Below are positions 36,003-48,277 of a DNA stretch of 64,000 nucleotides, piece by piece. The notes beneath the pieces are model-generated. The model did no database searches and was not told the origin of the DNA. It was given only the letters and a program-made list of their open reading frames with translations. Each line of letters opens with the position of its first letter. The first letter of the stretch is position 1. The stretch is from Gymnopilus junonius (taxonomy: Eukaryota > Basidiomycota > Agaricomycetes > Agaricales > Galerinaceae). Both the position numbers and the translations under genes were made by a program. The stretch lies in assembly GCA_015501075.1 (NCBI GenBank), contig JADNYJ010000094.1, positions 91,166 through 155,165 on the forward strand, read 5' to 3'.

Positions 36003-38197
36003 CATTCTAGGTGAGAGCTCAATTGATTGATTTATAAATCTTTGTGTCCAATCCTGGCTGTATCCCTTTAGCTGGTCCCAAATCTTGCTCATCCTAAACT
36101 CGATATTTGTCAGGACAGTGAGAGCCAGAACCAGGCGAACGGAATACTACAGTGGCTAATTATAGCGCTAGGTTCTTGGGTCGTCCAGATTTATGTAGCC
36201 TATTTCTGGACAAGTTTGTAATGCCCATTGCAACGAGACGATGACTTCATCCACAATCGTGATTCTGGGATGCTTGGTGAACCGAGTACACTGAGGAACA
36301 TACTTGGAGGCGGTTTACGGATACCTCAATATCCTCAAAGGCGAGGAACGTAGCCGGAAGGCCGTGCATTCGAAAGTTTGGCCTCAACAAGGCTATGACT
36401 GTGCTAGCAGAAATAAAATTCATTAATACTTCAAGTTGAATAGGTAAATATAATTTGTCTTGATTGGCTCCCTCTTTTAGAGGCTGAGCCGGAAAGCCCA
36501 AATAGAGTGCGTGCTGGGTAGAGGATAGCCCAGTGAGGATTATTTTGACCTAAGTTGCTTGCCACAATTCCAGGGTATCAGAGCGTACCACTATCTCACA
36601 GAGTCGGACATAAACATGGAGCCTACATTTCAAAGAAAGATTTACACACTTCATGGCCGGGAGATTCATTGTGACAGACATGTACATGGGTGAGAATACA
36701 TCAAAAGGAACCTCGTCCTCGAAATGTGCAAAAGAAGGGGCTCTGAACCGGTAATCCACAGGTAATCTATTTCGAAATCAGTAATTACATGCGAATTCTA
36801 TTCCATCCCGACCATGTTCAATAAGGTAATCGTTTAAAAATCGTTGATATGTACTAATAGCAGTTCGCGACCACGGAATACACATCATGGTCAACTGCAG
36901 TGATACACTAGAACCAATCACCATGATGCCACAATTTGACCAGCGCGCGTGCTAGGATTTCTTGTTTATATATACTCCCAATTGACGAACTGCATTGGCG
37001 CGGCAGCTCATACACAATATTTTTAACATGCTGGGAATCTCGCTTTTTTTAGACCACTGGTATGCTGACGAGAATACTCAGCATTGCCTGGTACGCTAAG
37101 CGACTGTTGTACAGTGCTAATTAGACAATATTTCTTCTCCCAACATGACTAACTGGTTTCAATTGGACAGGTATATTCCATTTCTACATTATAATAATCT
37201 ACAGGTTACTGGACATTATGAGCGTGCGCTAAATAAAGAATGGCAATTTCCTTTATTTACCCATGGAAAAAACCCACTTACAAAGCACTCCATTCTTTCT
37301 CCCGGGTCATCAACTGGGCCATTCGGACATGCCATGTCCTGAATTGATACCTGGAAATTGATTCAAGTCGACTTCTACCTAGCCTACTACGATCTGATCC
37401 AAGGCCCAGGGTACCTTAAATTCACAGTCAGCGATATCTAAGAGCAGCAGTTGCTCACTAATCATAGCAAATTGGACAGGCCAAAGGTACCTGGGCCGAC
37501 CATCGTGAGTCCAGTACATCTCAGGCTATAGGGACGACCGGTTCCCCGAGATTCTCCCTGTCGGCGGAATCATGGTACCTTCCTCATTAGGTTAATTGCA
37601 AGAAACTCGAGTACATGGGTGATATTTGATTATGTGGGTTTACTATGAAATGTGGTCAGCCAAGTGACCAGGAGCTGTAGTCACGAGAGTAACTGCTCTG
37701 GCCATACTGCAAAGCAATATCCAAGTTTGATATGTCTTGGACGTTCATCAGTAAAATATCGGGTTTGATGTATCCCAATACATGAGATTGCAGCCAATAT
37801 AAGTCTGGAATTAGCATTCGCAGGTCACTGCCAAGACGGCAGTGCTGGATGCACGGCGATGTAACTCTATAAATAGACGGGTCTCCAATGTATTGACGGT
37901 ATGGATTTCACAGTCATTTTCGCATTGCGAAATCGGCCATGCGAGTTTCTGTACATAGGACAACATACATTGCTACTACCTTGAGATCTGACTGCAGGGA
38001 ACATTGAAAATGTACATTGCTTACATAGGCAATGAGATGCTCCCGCATTTTTTGCTGGCACCCAGACATCGAAAAACCAAGCTCATGTAAAGCTTACATG
38101 GAATTACAGGCTTGCTTTCTTTCATGAATTGCGTTATCAAACACGGTAATACTACTGCATTGCAATCCAACCTCGAACGGCCAGGGGTGGTGTATTA
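36003..38197. other. Intergenic with unidentified minus-strand coding remnants
   Basis: Minus-strand frames at 36550-36780 (DYRFRAPSFAHFEDEVPFDV) and 36247-36501 (HGLPATFLAFEDIEVSVNRL) have coding-like composition but no family was recognised. They could be one decayed gene. From about 37880 onward repeated ACATTG/CAATGT words occur, probably the outer region of the Plavaka element that follows. Confidence 0.4.
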
Positions 38198-41100
38198 TTA
38201 CGGTACATCATATCCCAGGTCCTCTAACTCCGGGTCCATCTCTGTTCCGTTGCCCTCTGGCCCAAAATCCTCTTCTTCAGGATTATCTGAGTCTCCTTCG
38301 TCCTCATCCTCCTCGCTGTCACTGTATATGGCTTGAGCCTTTGCAATACCGAAATCTTCCTCCTCATCGTGAACTTCTTGAGCTTCTCCATCGTTACGCA
38401 ATGCTATGGTTTCCACTTCTTCTGTTTCACTCTCCACCACTCCGGCTTGGTCCTCCGCTTCTGTGGGAGGCCTGCGTATGTCGAGCCTGTCTCGGTCCAT
38501 CTTGAAATAGTCAGTAGCTTGTCGTGTCGCCTTGTGCCCCACCCCGCCACTGTGGAATCGCATCATCATGTCCTGATCAGCAAACCTGCGCCAGGATGCT
38601 GGTAAGCCAAGACTCGAGTAGAATATGAAAGAACACTTACATTCCAACATAATAGAGTTGCCAATCCTCATTCGGATTCTTTTCACCATGGGTAATGGGT
38701 GATGATGGCAGGTATTTAGTAGTAAGACCCCAGTGAAAGGCCGGAATGAGGTGAACAGCTCTAATAATTTGAGCTGGGTCAATGAAACCGAAGGCGGCTT
38801 CGTCATTTCCGGGGACAAAGCCAAGGCGAATCAATCTTTTTGCCTTCCATCCAGCTTTTGGTGTCATGTCACGTCCAAACCACCTTACGAATATGAAGTC
38901 CATTCTTTGTGGTTCACGAGATTTTGACTTTGGGCCGTGTGCCTGACGTTGGCATGAAAGATGCCGAGAATGCGACCATACCAGTACGGGTGTGGGTCGC
39001 TGTTATCTTCCTCATTTTCTGGTGAAAGGACCATAAAATCTGCATGCCCAGGTACACGGGGATTAAGGGAATCTTGATCACGTCGCAGATCGTAAGTTGT
39101 GTAATTGACTCGAACGACCTTGTGCCGGAAAATGGTATTGTTCTCGATAATCACTGATCGTCGGTCCAAAGACGTGAAATTTAGTTCGTCACCGTCGTAC
39201 TTCAACCCAAGGAGTCGCGAGAGAAGGTGATTTTTCAGGCGTGGAAGGAAATCCTAGTAACATTACCATTAACAGACTTGAAAAATAAATAATCAGTCCT
39301 TACGTTGAGAGCTGGATCATTCCTACTTCCATCTAACCATCGGAGAAGAGAAATTTTGTGTCGATCATCCTTAGCGATGTGGTATCGCTGCTCTGGTTGC
39401 GTAGCGGGTAGTGTTTCTTCTTCTTCAAAGGGAACTGTGGCAGGTTCCAGAGGTTTCTCAACAGTAGCAAGATTGACGGTGTTCTTCTGCTGGAGCAAAT
39501 GCATATATCGCTCACGTCGTACTTGAATTCCTATCCCTAAAACGTGCTTGCCCTTGTGTACCCGTCGATACATGCGTTTGACACGCCGATGTTCGAATTC
39601 GCCCTAGATTGTTGAGGATTCATACACATTGGATAGCTTTATAAATAACAAGTGTAGTACATACCGTTTGACTGCTATAGTTATCCGTTGTTCCGTAGAG
39701 CTGAATCGCTTTTGCGTACCCGCTGAGTGCGTGAAGCTTGACCGTGTTAAGCAGAAAGACACGTGGGCGACGAGCTGCTTTCGGCTTTGTCAATGTTTCC
39801 TTTTCTTTTGTGCATGAGTGCTCTTCTTGGCGTTGACAGCTGATTTGCGCCGCCCTTTTGCAGCCTCCTCGGGGGGTAGATCATAGGTGACATGATTATC
39901 ACATACATCCTTTTGGAATGCCTCGCAAATTTTCACCCAGACGTGTGGTGGAAGTTTCGAGGTCCTTGACAGTCGTCTCTGTGTGCAGGCGGAGTTTGGC
40001 AAGCGCATGCCAGGTGGCTAGCTCAAACAAGAGTTTCCGTACTATTGCATCTTCTTTCGGAGGAATAATCCTTCAAAAACTGGAATTGTGCACTAGTGGT
40101 GAGGTATGAGTAATCTTCAAACTATGACCATCGTTGATCCAGTTGTACCTGGAGTAGATCTTCATAGTCCCGAGCTGCCATTTTTTTGAGTGATGAGGAG
40201 TTCTTCCCGAAGCGGCATATGGTACCCCTGCCGAATGTTGGAATTTGGCGAAAGCTAACTATCATGAGTAAAGATTCCAACATATAGAAGCTGAAACTCA
40301 CCGCTCATTCATCTTTTGAATTCCATCTTCCCCAATGGCGTACAAAAGCCATAGTAGATGCTTGAATGTTGCCATCCAAACGCCAAGTTCGAATTCATGA
40401 AGCAGGTCGACCACGAACAGTTCAAAATAATTCAGTCCAAATTCAGACAGCCGTTCTGAAAAGGCATTCTGGAAGGGTGTTGTTTAGAACAGAAGGCATT
40501 GTAGTTAAGAAGGACATACTCGTGTTGGAACCAATGACTCTGGACCAAGAATATTAGCAACGCGTTGACTCCCTATGCCAGCACCCTTCTCGAATATCAA
40601 TTTGCGCACCAAATCCACCGCTTCTCGTCTAGTCTCATCATCGACCCGTTTCAATTTGATATGATCTTGCATATCTCGCTTTAAACCAAGCATAGGAAAC
40701 TTGGATTTGAGAACCAAACACCTGGGACATGCACATTGTGAAAGATACTTGATGCATGCCATTAAAACCCTTGAACTATATCAGGGATATCATGTAAGTT
40801 AGCTTGAAAGACTTACTTCTCGACATAATCAGCTGAGTAAGTTACCACCGAGGAAGACCAAGCGGTCAACCCCATCAGCGAGCTTCATTTCCAAGCCATG
40901 GACATATGCCTCGATGAAATCTTCATCCAGAATTAATAACCAGACTGCCTGTGCCAACTCACGTCAGATGTGCGTGAGCATGTCTGCTGAGGCTGGTTCA
41001 TCGTACTGATCATATACCACTCTTGAAAGCTGTCATCAAGCTTATACCTATCAGTAATGTAAAATTGATATCTCGTTGAATAGTAACTTGCCTTTGGCAT

Positions 41101-42160
41101 ATATGCAAGATGATGTGCTGCAAAACTGGAGGGCTTCATGCGGTCATATTTTGATTGGCCTCCAATGAAGATATGATGGCCAGAGTTCGGCGTTCCCAAA
41201 TTGTGCAAGGTGCGTCGAGTCAGACCAGATCATCAGACCGATCATAAATCATTCGAGGTGTGCCCGTGATTCATCAGGAGCGCTTTGCAGAATTTCCTCG
41301 AACTGATTATTCCACGCATTAGCAGTAAAGCTTTCGGAATAGATCCTCTCGGCAGGTTGATCCTCGGAAGGTTTCCAATATGCCTTGAAAGGAAATGTAT
41401 GGAATTTTTCGGATCCTATCTCGGCATAGGCAGACTGACCAGTTCGGTAATCTTCCTATGATGTACCTCGACCTTGAACTTCAGTGCTTCTGCCTCAGAT
41501 TTGAAACAGAAACCTCGACAGGGCACCGGAATTTCAACAGTGCTCTTGATCCATTTTGTCGAAGGAGAAAGGAAGCGGTGGGCTGCCAGGTGTGTCATCC
41601 TCATGATAGTTGTCCAATCGTGCATTTTCTTTCTTAGCGTCGAAGCCAAGGAGATCTTCAGTTTGGAAATCCGAAGCCAGAAGGACATCATGAACCAGTG
41701 AATTGAGTTCAGTAATAGATTTTGTATTTGACGACTGGTAGAACCAGGACATGAGACGAAAGACTGAAGCATTTTGGAATGGCGAAAAAAAAAATTCTGC
41801 AGCCTTGACGACATGAGCTTTAACCTCTCGAGAGTTACACCGAATCGAGAAAGAGGTGATTTGCTAGAGTTGCCAAGAGCTAGATGGGGTGCATTCGAAA
41901 CATCAAGATTGAATGGAACTGATCCGGCGTGATGCTCGGTTTGCCATGACCGTAGATACGGAAAAACACCATAATTGTCCGGATCAGTTTCAAAAGCTTC
42001 CGTTATGCCAATGCCATCTTCTGAGCTGGATGAACCTTGTTCGCGTCATTGTCTGAGCAATCCATCATTTCGCCATCTGAGGAATGTATGGCAGGTGCAG
42101 GGGGTAGTTCGTCATGGTAGGCCTTGGGTCGTCTGGGCGTCTGCTTTGCAATTTTCGGGT
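38198..42160 (-). mobile_element. Plavaka-type DNA transposon, transposase gene
   Basis: A fungal CACTA-like transposase, recognised from several family-typical blocks. In order: GVFRIYGHGKP; LSRFGVTLERLKAHVVKAA; FRLMSWFYQSSNTKSITELN; KVEVHHRKITELV; KPSSFAAHHLAYMP; CACPRCLVLKSKFPMLGLKR with the following DDETRREAVDLVRKLIFEKG; RWLDGSRNDPALNV; VVRVNYTTYDLRRDQDSLNP with HADFMVLSPENE; FVRWFGRDMTPKAGWKAKRL; and the C-terminal DQDMMMRFHSGGVGHKA before a long acidic tail ending GYDVP-stop at 38198. Order and spacing match full-length relatives. The frame is cut by several shifts and stops (near 41420, 41200, 40500, 40200, 39240 and 38640); some are introns, others disruption or sequencing error. Activity is therefore doubtful. 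Element ends were not fixed. Confidence 0.8.
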
Positions 42161-42628
42161 CTGGCTACAGTAAAACAAAAATAGATTTACATACAGTTGA
42201 ACTTGTGAAAACAGACAAGGTTCGTTTCTGGAAGTTTGACTTGGCTGTCGATGGATTTTGGCCTTTTTACGGTCCAATATTGTTTTGACGTTGGATTTTT
42301 TATTTTTCAACTTTTTCTGTGCAAGAGCAACCAGAAAGCGGCATTTTACGATGCTTTTACATAAGTAAAACATCATTCTTTTAGAGGACGTTCTTGTAAC
42401 GCTCTGTGATCCCGCAGCATCTCAACATGTCTGCAATCAGGACAATGGCGTGCTGGTCCTCAACCGCATTTTGCCCTACCAATTCCCCTAATAAGTCGAA
42501 GGCAAAGATATTCGGCCTGACAAAAGTGACAGGTGAAATGATTGCATACACTTGTGTCAGGTGAGTCTCATATAATTTTGGTAAATATGTTTTCATCTCT
42601 TCTTTAGACGTACTTGCTCTCTCCTCAG

Positions 42629-43869
42629 CCTCCAAGTGGAAACATTTTGTTGACCTTTTCAACCTCGATGACTTCTATGACAGCATTATCGGACTTATCA
42701 ATGAGAATATCATTCGCAGTGGGGTAAGGAATTGTTGGAATGGTGGGGCACGTAAGTTCGTTTCTCATCATCAAGCCTTTACTAATAGCCATCTAAAAGC
42801 CAAATACCTGGCCTTCGCTCACCTAAGAAGAAGAAGAAGCAAATTGCTCGCTCCGACTGTCATAAGAAAGGGCCTTCCCAAGCAGAACTTATGCAGGCTC
42901 AACTTCGCGAGAGGGAGCTGCAGCTGGCACAGAAGAGAGGAGCTGGAGGAGAGAGAACGCGCTCAAGCAAAACTACCGGCCACACGCCCACACCTCCCCA
43001 ATTCCTCGCCAGTCGACTCCGCACCACTTTCAGGCAAATAACATGACCTTTGAACAAGCAAGCACGCGGTACATTTGAGGATGATGAAAACGATGATACT
43101 GAGTCGGAACAAGAGGGGGTCAGGGGATGAAGGTAGGCCAGAGGAGAAGATGAGACAAGGGGCGGCATCAGAGGCAGAAAGTCAGATGGAGGACGAAGAC
43201 GACAGCCGTCGCATTATTCAGAAGGGACTACGGCTCGAAGGGTCAATGACAGGCGGGCTGATGATGAGATGGAGGTCGACGACGAGGTGGACGAGCTGAT
43301 TAATGAATATAGCCATGAGTCGAAGAAGTTCGATGCCGAGAAGGCGAAGGTACTTGAAACTCAAGGCATCGAAGGCCAGTCAAAGGAGGGTCGACGCGCT
43401 GAGAAGGAGGGTCGACATGCTGAGAAGGAAGTTCGACATGCTGAGAAGGAAGGGTAGACGTGCTGAGAAGGAGAATAGAAACAAGGTGAGTCAGGTCATG
43501 TCGGCCAAGTTATTATTCACTTACTTCATTGCAGGAGATGGAATCCCAATCGGCGAAGAAGGCGAAGAATACACACGGGGCAGCTTCTGCTCCATCTGTA
43601 AAGGTTACTAAGGGAAACAGGAGGGAATAAGCACGCCGTGGAGCCAGAGTCTTCAATTCAGGCCTCCAAACCGCGTCATACGCGGTCATCATCGAAACGG
43701 GTATGTCTTCATGACCAGCTTCCTTCCCGTTTAGTGACCACTGACAAACCTCATTGAGGTCTTGGACGACAACAACGAGTCTGAACTGGCGCCTGCAAAT
43801 AGGGAGCGGACGGCAAAGGGTCAAGGTACTCCGGCGAAGAAGCGACGCCATCTCAGCTCCTATGTTTGA
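42629..43869 (+). CDS. Transposon-associated accessory protein with Glu/Lys heptad repeats
   Basis: Plus-strand gene just upstream of, and divergent from, the Plavaka transposase. After a CTCCTCAG acceptor it reads SKWKHFVDLFNLDDFYDSII, a motif I associate with accessory ORFs next to Agaricomycete DNA transposons. Next come a basic stretch, an acidic stretch (ESQMEDEDDSRRIIQ), DDEVDELINEYSHESKKFDA, and four copies of a seven-residue R(R/H)AEKEG-type unit. Later exons read MESQSAKKAKNTHGAASAPS, EPESSIQASKPRHTRSSSKR and DDNNESELAPANRERTAKGQ, ending KKRRHLSSYV-stop at 43869. The first exon was not found. Charged, coiled-coil character and the KKRR end suggest a nuclear protein, perhaps a regulator or carrier for the transposon; that role is inferred from location. 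Confidence 0.55.
43388..43473. repeat. 21-bp tandem repeat, about four copies
   Basis: Units of the form GTCGACATGCTGAGAAGGA repeated with small changes; encodes R(R/H)AEKE(G/V) in the accessory protein. The last unit carries a length change that introduces a stop in one frame. Confidence 0.85.
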
Positions 43870-45439
43870 GTCTCTTTGGTTTGTTTGCATTATTCCGAAT
43901 TTGCTTTTCTGTTCCATCCCCGTCTTGAACTGACAGCTTCACTCACTGTACTGACTTTTCCTTCCTTTTATTCGGCTTTTATTCTGGGTTTCTCACTGCT
44001 TTAATGCCCATTGCTTTCCTTTTTTTCTTTTCAACGTATACTCGATAGACTGTTTAGCAGCGGACAATTAATAGATTTCGTCATCATGATGCACAACAAA
44101 TTTGAACTGAGTAATTATTGAATGCTCACGGCTCACCCTCGACTCTGAGTGCCGCCTTGGAGTGCCAATACGTTCTAGTACATTGGAATATAGGTATACA
44201 TTCAATACATCGAAGCTAATCAATGCATTGCAATCTATAGCTCTAAAAATCTATAAATTTTAATACATTGCAATGTATTGACGCTCTCAATTACATTGCC
44301 ATGCAACTATCGATTTGATATATGGCAATACAACGCTCGCTGAAGACTGCAGCCGTTGCGAGGAATGTACTTTATATATTGCAGTACGTTTCCTTGTATT
44401 AACCCAGTTTTTTCTATGATGTTTACGTTCATTACTGAGCCAATGAATTCGCCTGGCGCCACAACAAATTACCATAGAAGTCATTTCCTACAACAGGTAC
44501 ATTGCTTCCGAGTGGTGATTCACATTCAGATAGAGGTGCTAATTCAATGATGTTATATATGGATATGAGGATCCATCATGCAACACATGACCAGGAAACA
44601 GTCCCGAGTGAGCATAGAATTGTATCTTCAATGGAAGGAGGGCGAACCTGGACTTGAGCAGTGTTTATGAAGACTTTAATTTCTCAGCATGGGCTCAACA
44701 AATTTAAGCAACGAGACTCAAGTCCTCCTCCCTGATGTCATGATCTCGAAATGGGAGACACGGTTTCACACATGAGACTTGCCGTTGACACCATGGTGCC
44801 GTCGCCAATAAAAATGCCGTTCACGGGAATTTTATCTCAAAATAGACCATAAAGGATAAGTTTTGTCGACGATTAAAGAAAGAAGGTTAGGTAAAAAAGA
44901 CGCTGATCAGACACAGAATACACGCAAATGAAAAATCAAATATAGGAAAGGCTTGTGGAAAGGTTTCCAGAGACGAGAATTATCAAATGATGTGGGTGAA
45001 AAGCAGATATCAGCAAAAATCCCTTGCGCGAGAGTGACCTTGAACCATCTCAACACCGAGGGAATCAAGTCCGACTGCGCATTGTGGCATGAAAGAGAGA
45101 GTGGTTGAAATATCCATCAGCCATTACCATGGTATGAGGAGGGCATTTCCGGCTCTGACGTGAACCTCCTGGCGGCGTGACGAATCATGAAGGGCTGGAG
45201 ATGTAGCGCTCAGTTCGTCAGGACCGGCAAATGGAGAGGAAGCCCCAAACGAATGCCAGCATTTAAATTTGCAGTAGGGGAATGCCATTGCCAATGGTCG
45301 TTATGTTCCTGGGATATTTACAAGTAACATACAGCTAAATACCTTCTCAGGTAAGCCTATGTCACGAAAACATTTCAGTTGCTGTTAGGCGAGAAGACTT
45401 TGCCAACTGGTTCTCACCTAGAATGGCATGCCATTTAAG
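43870..45439. other. Non-coding region with subterminal-type repeats
   Basis: AT-rich, no gene recognised. At 44170-44300 words such as TACATTGCAATGTATTGA recur in both orientations, like subterminal repeats of CACTA/Plavaka elements. The rest may include the 3' UTR of the small secreted protein that ends at 45440. Confidence 0.45.
44170..44300. repeat. Cluster of ACATTG/CAATGT words, possible transposon subterminal region
   Basis: TACATTGCAATGTATTGA at about 44263-44281 is palindromic at its core, and partial copies lie on both sides. The word CAATGTATTGACG also appears at about 37887-37899, on the far side of the Plavaka transposase gene. Confidence 0.5.
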
Positions 45440-45870
45440 TTAATCGTCGCCGGAAGTGGTACTTGTATATTCAGCGACAGGCAAACCTGCTCCTTGACTG
45501 CGAAGTGAAGATCATCCAACAGAACCATTCCAGATAACGGCAGTGTTACTCACCTCGCATCGTCTTTTACTGCAGGGGAAATGGGAATGAGAGGGTGTGA
45601 GGATCTATCTGTTGGCACTGAAGGAGAACTTTTGAGCATTTGAAGTTGCCTCAACCTAGCCACTGCAAGGCCCTGGTGGAAACGGAGAATGTCCTCCTCG
45701 GAAATACTGCGAACTGAGATACCACCACGGCGAAATGGAGGACTTGCATCGATGGTATTCGCCGAGGGGTTCAGGTACCCGAGGTGGTCGTGCGCGAGGG
45801 GAAGAGATAGCGTAACTGACGCTTGGAGGAGTGAAAGAACCACAAATGTGAAGAGGGAGAGCAACTTCAT
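45440..45870 (-). CDS. Small secreted protein (about 120 residues)
   Basis: ATG at 45870 starts a strong signal peptide (MKLLSLFTFVVLSLLQASVT). A longer in-frame start at 45906 exists but is less likely because it would bury the signal. The mature part has PLAHDHLGYLNPSANT, FRRGGISVRSISEEDILRFH, then QGLAVARLRQLQMLKSS and a Ser/Pro-rich segment. A 55-nt intron (45499-45553, donor GTGAGT, acceptor CAG) joins DDA to SQGAGLPVAEYTSTTSGDD-stop. If unspliced, the protein ends six bases into the intron. The RR site before GGISVRS could be a Kex2 cleavage point. No cysteines are seen in the mature chain, so it is not a typical disulphide-rich effector. No family recognised; secretion is the only supported property. 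Confidence 0.65.
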
Positions 45871-47384
45871 GACGAGATTCAACAGAGTAGCCGACAGAAC
45901 GACCAAGAGGAAGCCATCCTGGACGTCCCAATGTTTTAACCAACAATCGGCATATGAAAGGATGGTTCTATCACGTCTTGCCGATGGTTCGAGGCCACTA
46001 AATCCTGATCATTGTTTCAAAATTGAACCAGCGGACACAGATATGACTTATCACTACCGCACAGGGGCCTAAACTATGCATTAAAGGCATTGAGCTGTCG
46101 AGGAGGCAGAAAGTATGGACTAGAAGCTGTCGAAAACGTCTACGATGGAGCGCCTTGCCACCATTACTGAATTACCATTCGTTAGTTCTGTAGAACGAGC
46201 ACCTCCCTTCAGATGCGACATTGTTGCATGAGTCTAGCCAGGGTTATAGGCTTAGCCCAAAATATTCCATACATCGACTACTCTAAATTTATCGAACAGA
46301 ATGCGGTCCTGAAACTATGAGTCAGTCCTCCAAGATGACGGAAAAACAGGGAAAGAGATGAATACTCTGATACGGTACATCTTGTCTTTGAAGGATGAGG
46401 CCAGGCAGGGGAAGGATGGGTGGCACGTCATTGCCGCATCGGCAGTTTGTTGCTACCGGATGTTTCCGATCAGCTGCATAGTAGCTGGAATTAGCCGTAG
46501 ACCGTTCAAATTTGCCACACAGCTGGCGGGTAACTTTTTTCGATTGGGTAAAACTCGGGGAAAATATATAAGTTATTGTTTAAAATGACCAATCTGGAAA
46601 ATTGACATATTGGTTAGCATTTAAACAGACTGAGAAGAGAATGATAATGTACTTAAAATGATAAATTGCTCGTCGATTCACCCTGGTGTACAATTTTGCC
46701 TTTTTCGAGTGACTGACCTGTGCCAAAAGTCGGTCAAAATTGTAAAATTTGGGGCTATTTACTCAGAAAGAGTTTTTATCAATGCCGCGGACCTAAAATG
46801 GGCTGAAAGCTTTACCTTCTCGTCGTCCGACTTCTCTACAGCTTCCAAAGATCTTTCCATAATTCACCTTATTGTGAAAGGCCGAGAAGATGTCAAAATT
46901 ATCTGGTAGGAAAATGCATCACACGCATGCTCGGATGCCTCAGTACGAGACCAGGCGTCCTCATAAGTGCCACGCTGAGTCTCGATGACAAATTTAACTA
47001 TAAGCAAAGCGTAAGATGTTATGCCCCCATATGTTCAAACACACATGCTGTTTCTCATAATACATTACCATGCACAATTGTGTGAATATTGGTCTTCAAT
47101 GGATGGATTCGAGACCTTGCAATTCGCAGATGGCATAAGAGAAATGTTGGAAAAATATCAATCAGTGTTGTACAGAGGAATCATACACAAGAGATCAGTA
47201 TGGAATTGTATTCGACTAGCAACTACTTTAATATCACAGAACCAACACAGCATGCGATAAAGAAATGGGTTCAAGCAAAGAAATGAAGGTGTTTAGGGAT
47301 AGTAAAAGGTAACCTCTGGCGGACGCGACTCAAAAACCTGTAAATTGTGTGAGTGAAATGAAACCAAGCGATGACACGGAGCCT
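45871..47384. other. Intergenic and repeat-containing region
   Basis: Contains one arm of a diverged inverted repeat (46512-46925). Short frames at 46358-46588, 46658-46909 and 47021-47260 lie largely in repeat sequence and have no domain support. Confidence 0.4.
46512..46925 (+). repeat. Left copy of a long diverged inverted repeat
   Basis: The block starting CACAGCTGGCGGGTAACTTT and ending near CACCTTATTGTGAAAGG is similar, with many changes, to the reverse complement of 62400-62834 (CACAGCCGGCGGGCAACTTT .. CATCTTATTGTTAAAG). The two copies bracket about 15.5 kb of transposon material. Confidence 0.5.
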
Positions 47385-47860
47385 TCACCTTTCGATGACA
47401 ATGTCAATGAGATGACCATCATCACAGTGTGCATTAATTACAGTGCCATCTGCTGAAGCTCGCATCACTACAATGTTACCACGCCAGACATCGTCCAGAG
47501 CTTCGTTACTTGGAAGATGAGAGTGGTTCTGGCAGAACATGAGGAAATTGTGATGTCGACCATCCTGAGTAAGGCGGACCCGTGCCTCATGGATGTAGGG
47601 CTGAATATGCCGATGTCGAAGAGTGCTTCAACCCATGGGTACCGGACTGTTGCGCGCCGCACTTGGTCGAAATTTGAGTGAATACGACATGCCAAAGCGG
47701 CTGTGCATTCCGAGATTGGAATAGCCTGGCGCGTAGGTAGAGCGATTTCTTCTACAGACTTTGTCAGCCGCGATGAAGAACAGAATGTCAAAAGCAGTAC
47801 CGGGGACAAAGGAGGAGTACCACGAATAAATTGGGGCATGCTGGATACTGAGGTCTGCAT
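47385..47860 (-). pseudogene. Transposon-region hypothetical protein fragment
   Basis: A readable chain appears after one frame change: YPWVEALFDIGIFSP, then VRLTQDGRHHNFLMFCQNHS, then EALDDVWRGNIVVMRASADG and CDDGHLIDIVIER-stop at 47385. The style is that of cargo ORFs often seen inside Agaricomycete transposon islands. I cannot assign a function. The N-terminus is not defined and a frame break near 47580 is needed. Confidence 0.45.
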
Positions 47861-48277
47861 GGCTGACGCTGGTCAGCCCTCGTTAAATTCGTAAAGGTTA
47901 AACAATAAGCAAGAAAAGAAGTCGAATGGCTGAAGAGCTAGAGGAATGGAAATACCCAATCAGGAAATGTCGGCCGATGCAAGACAAAAGGACCGACAGA
48001 TTCGTGCAACGAGGATGCGAAGCACCCAATGCCAGCTTCTACTGCCACTCTTCCAGCTGCTGAAGATAATAGCAGACTGGCTTCCAGCCCCAGGATATGA
48101 AAGAGAGGCACGTCTCAGGGGCACGCAGTTAGTCCAAGCAGTCGAAAATAATAATAAGTGGCCTTCAGCAGCATAGAGCAAGGACAATATACAGGGAAAG
48201 ACGAGGATCCGAGAAAGCTTGGACACATGGATGTATAAGATGCAAGAGGAGGAGTAAGTCCACTACAGAACCAGGTC

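Noticed and set aside
36247..36780. A possible third peroxidase or a transcription-factor fragment next to the 34-36 kb gene
   Set aside because: No peroxidase motif (FHD, SSH, GGADGS) and no Zn-cluster pattern is present; recorded only as unidentified coding-like sequence.
38198..38824. Reading the N-terminal 70 residues of this minus-strand frame as a separate protein
   Set aside because: Only the part from MMMRFHSGG onward fits the Plavaka C-terminus. The earlier part is intron or wrong frame, and the true upstream exon lies in a different frame.
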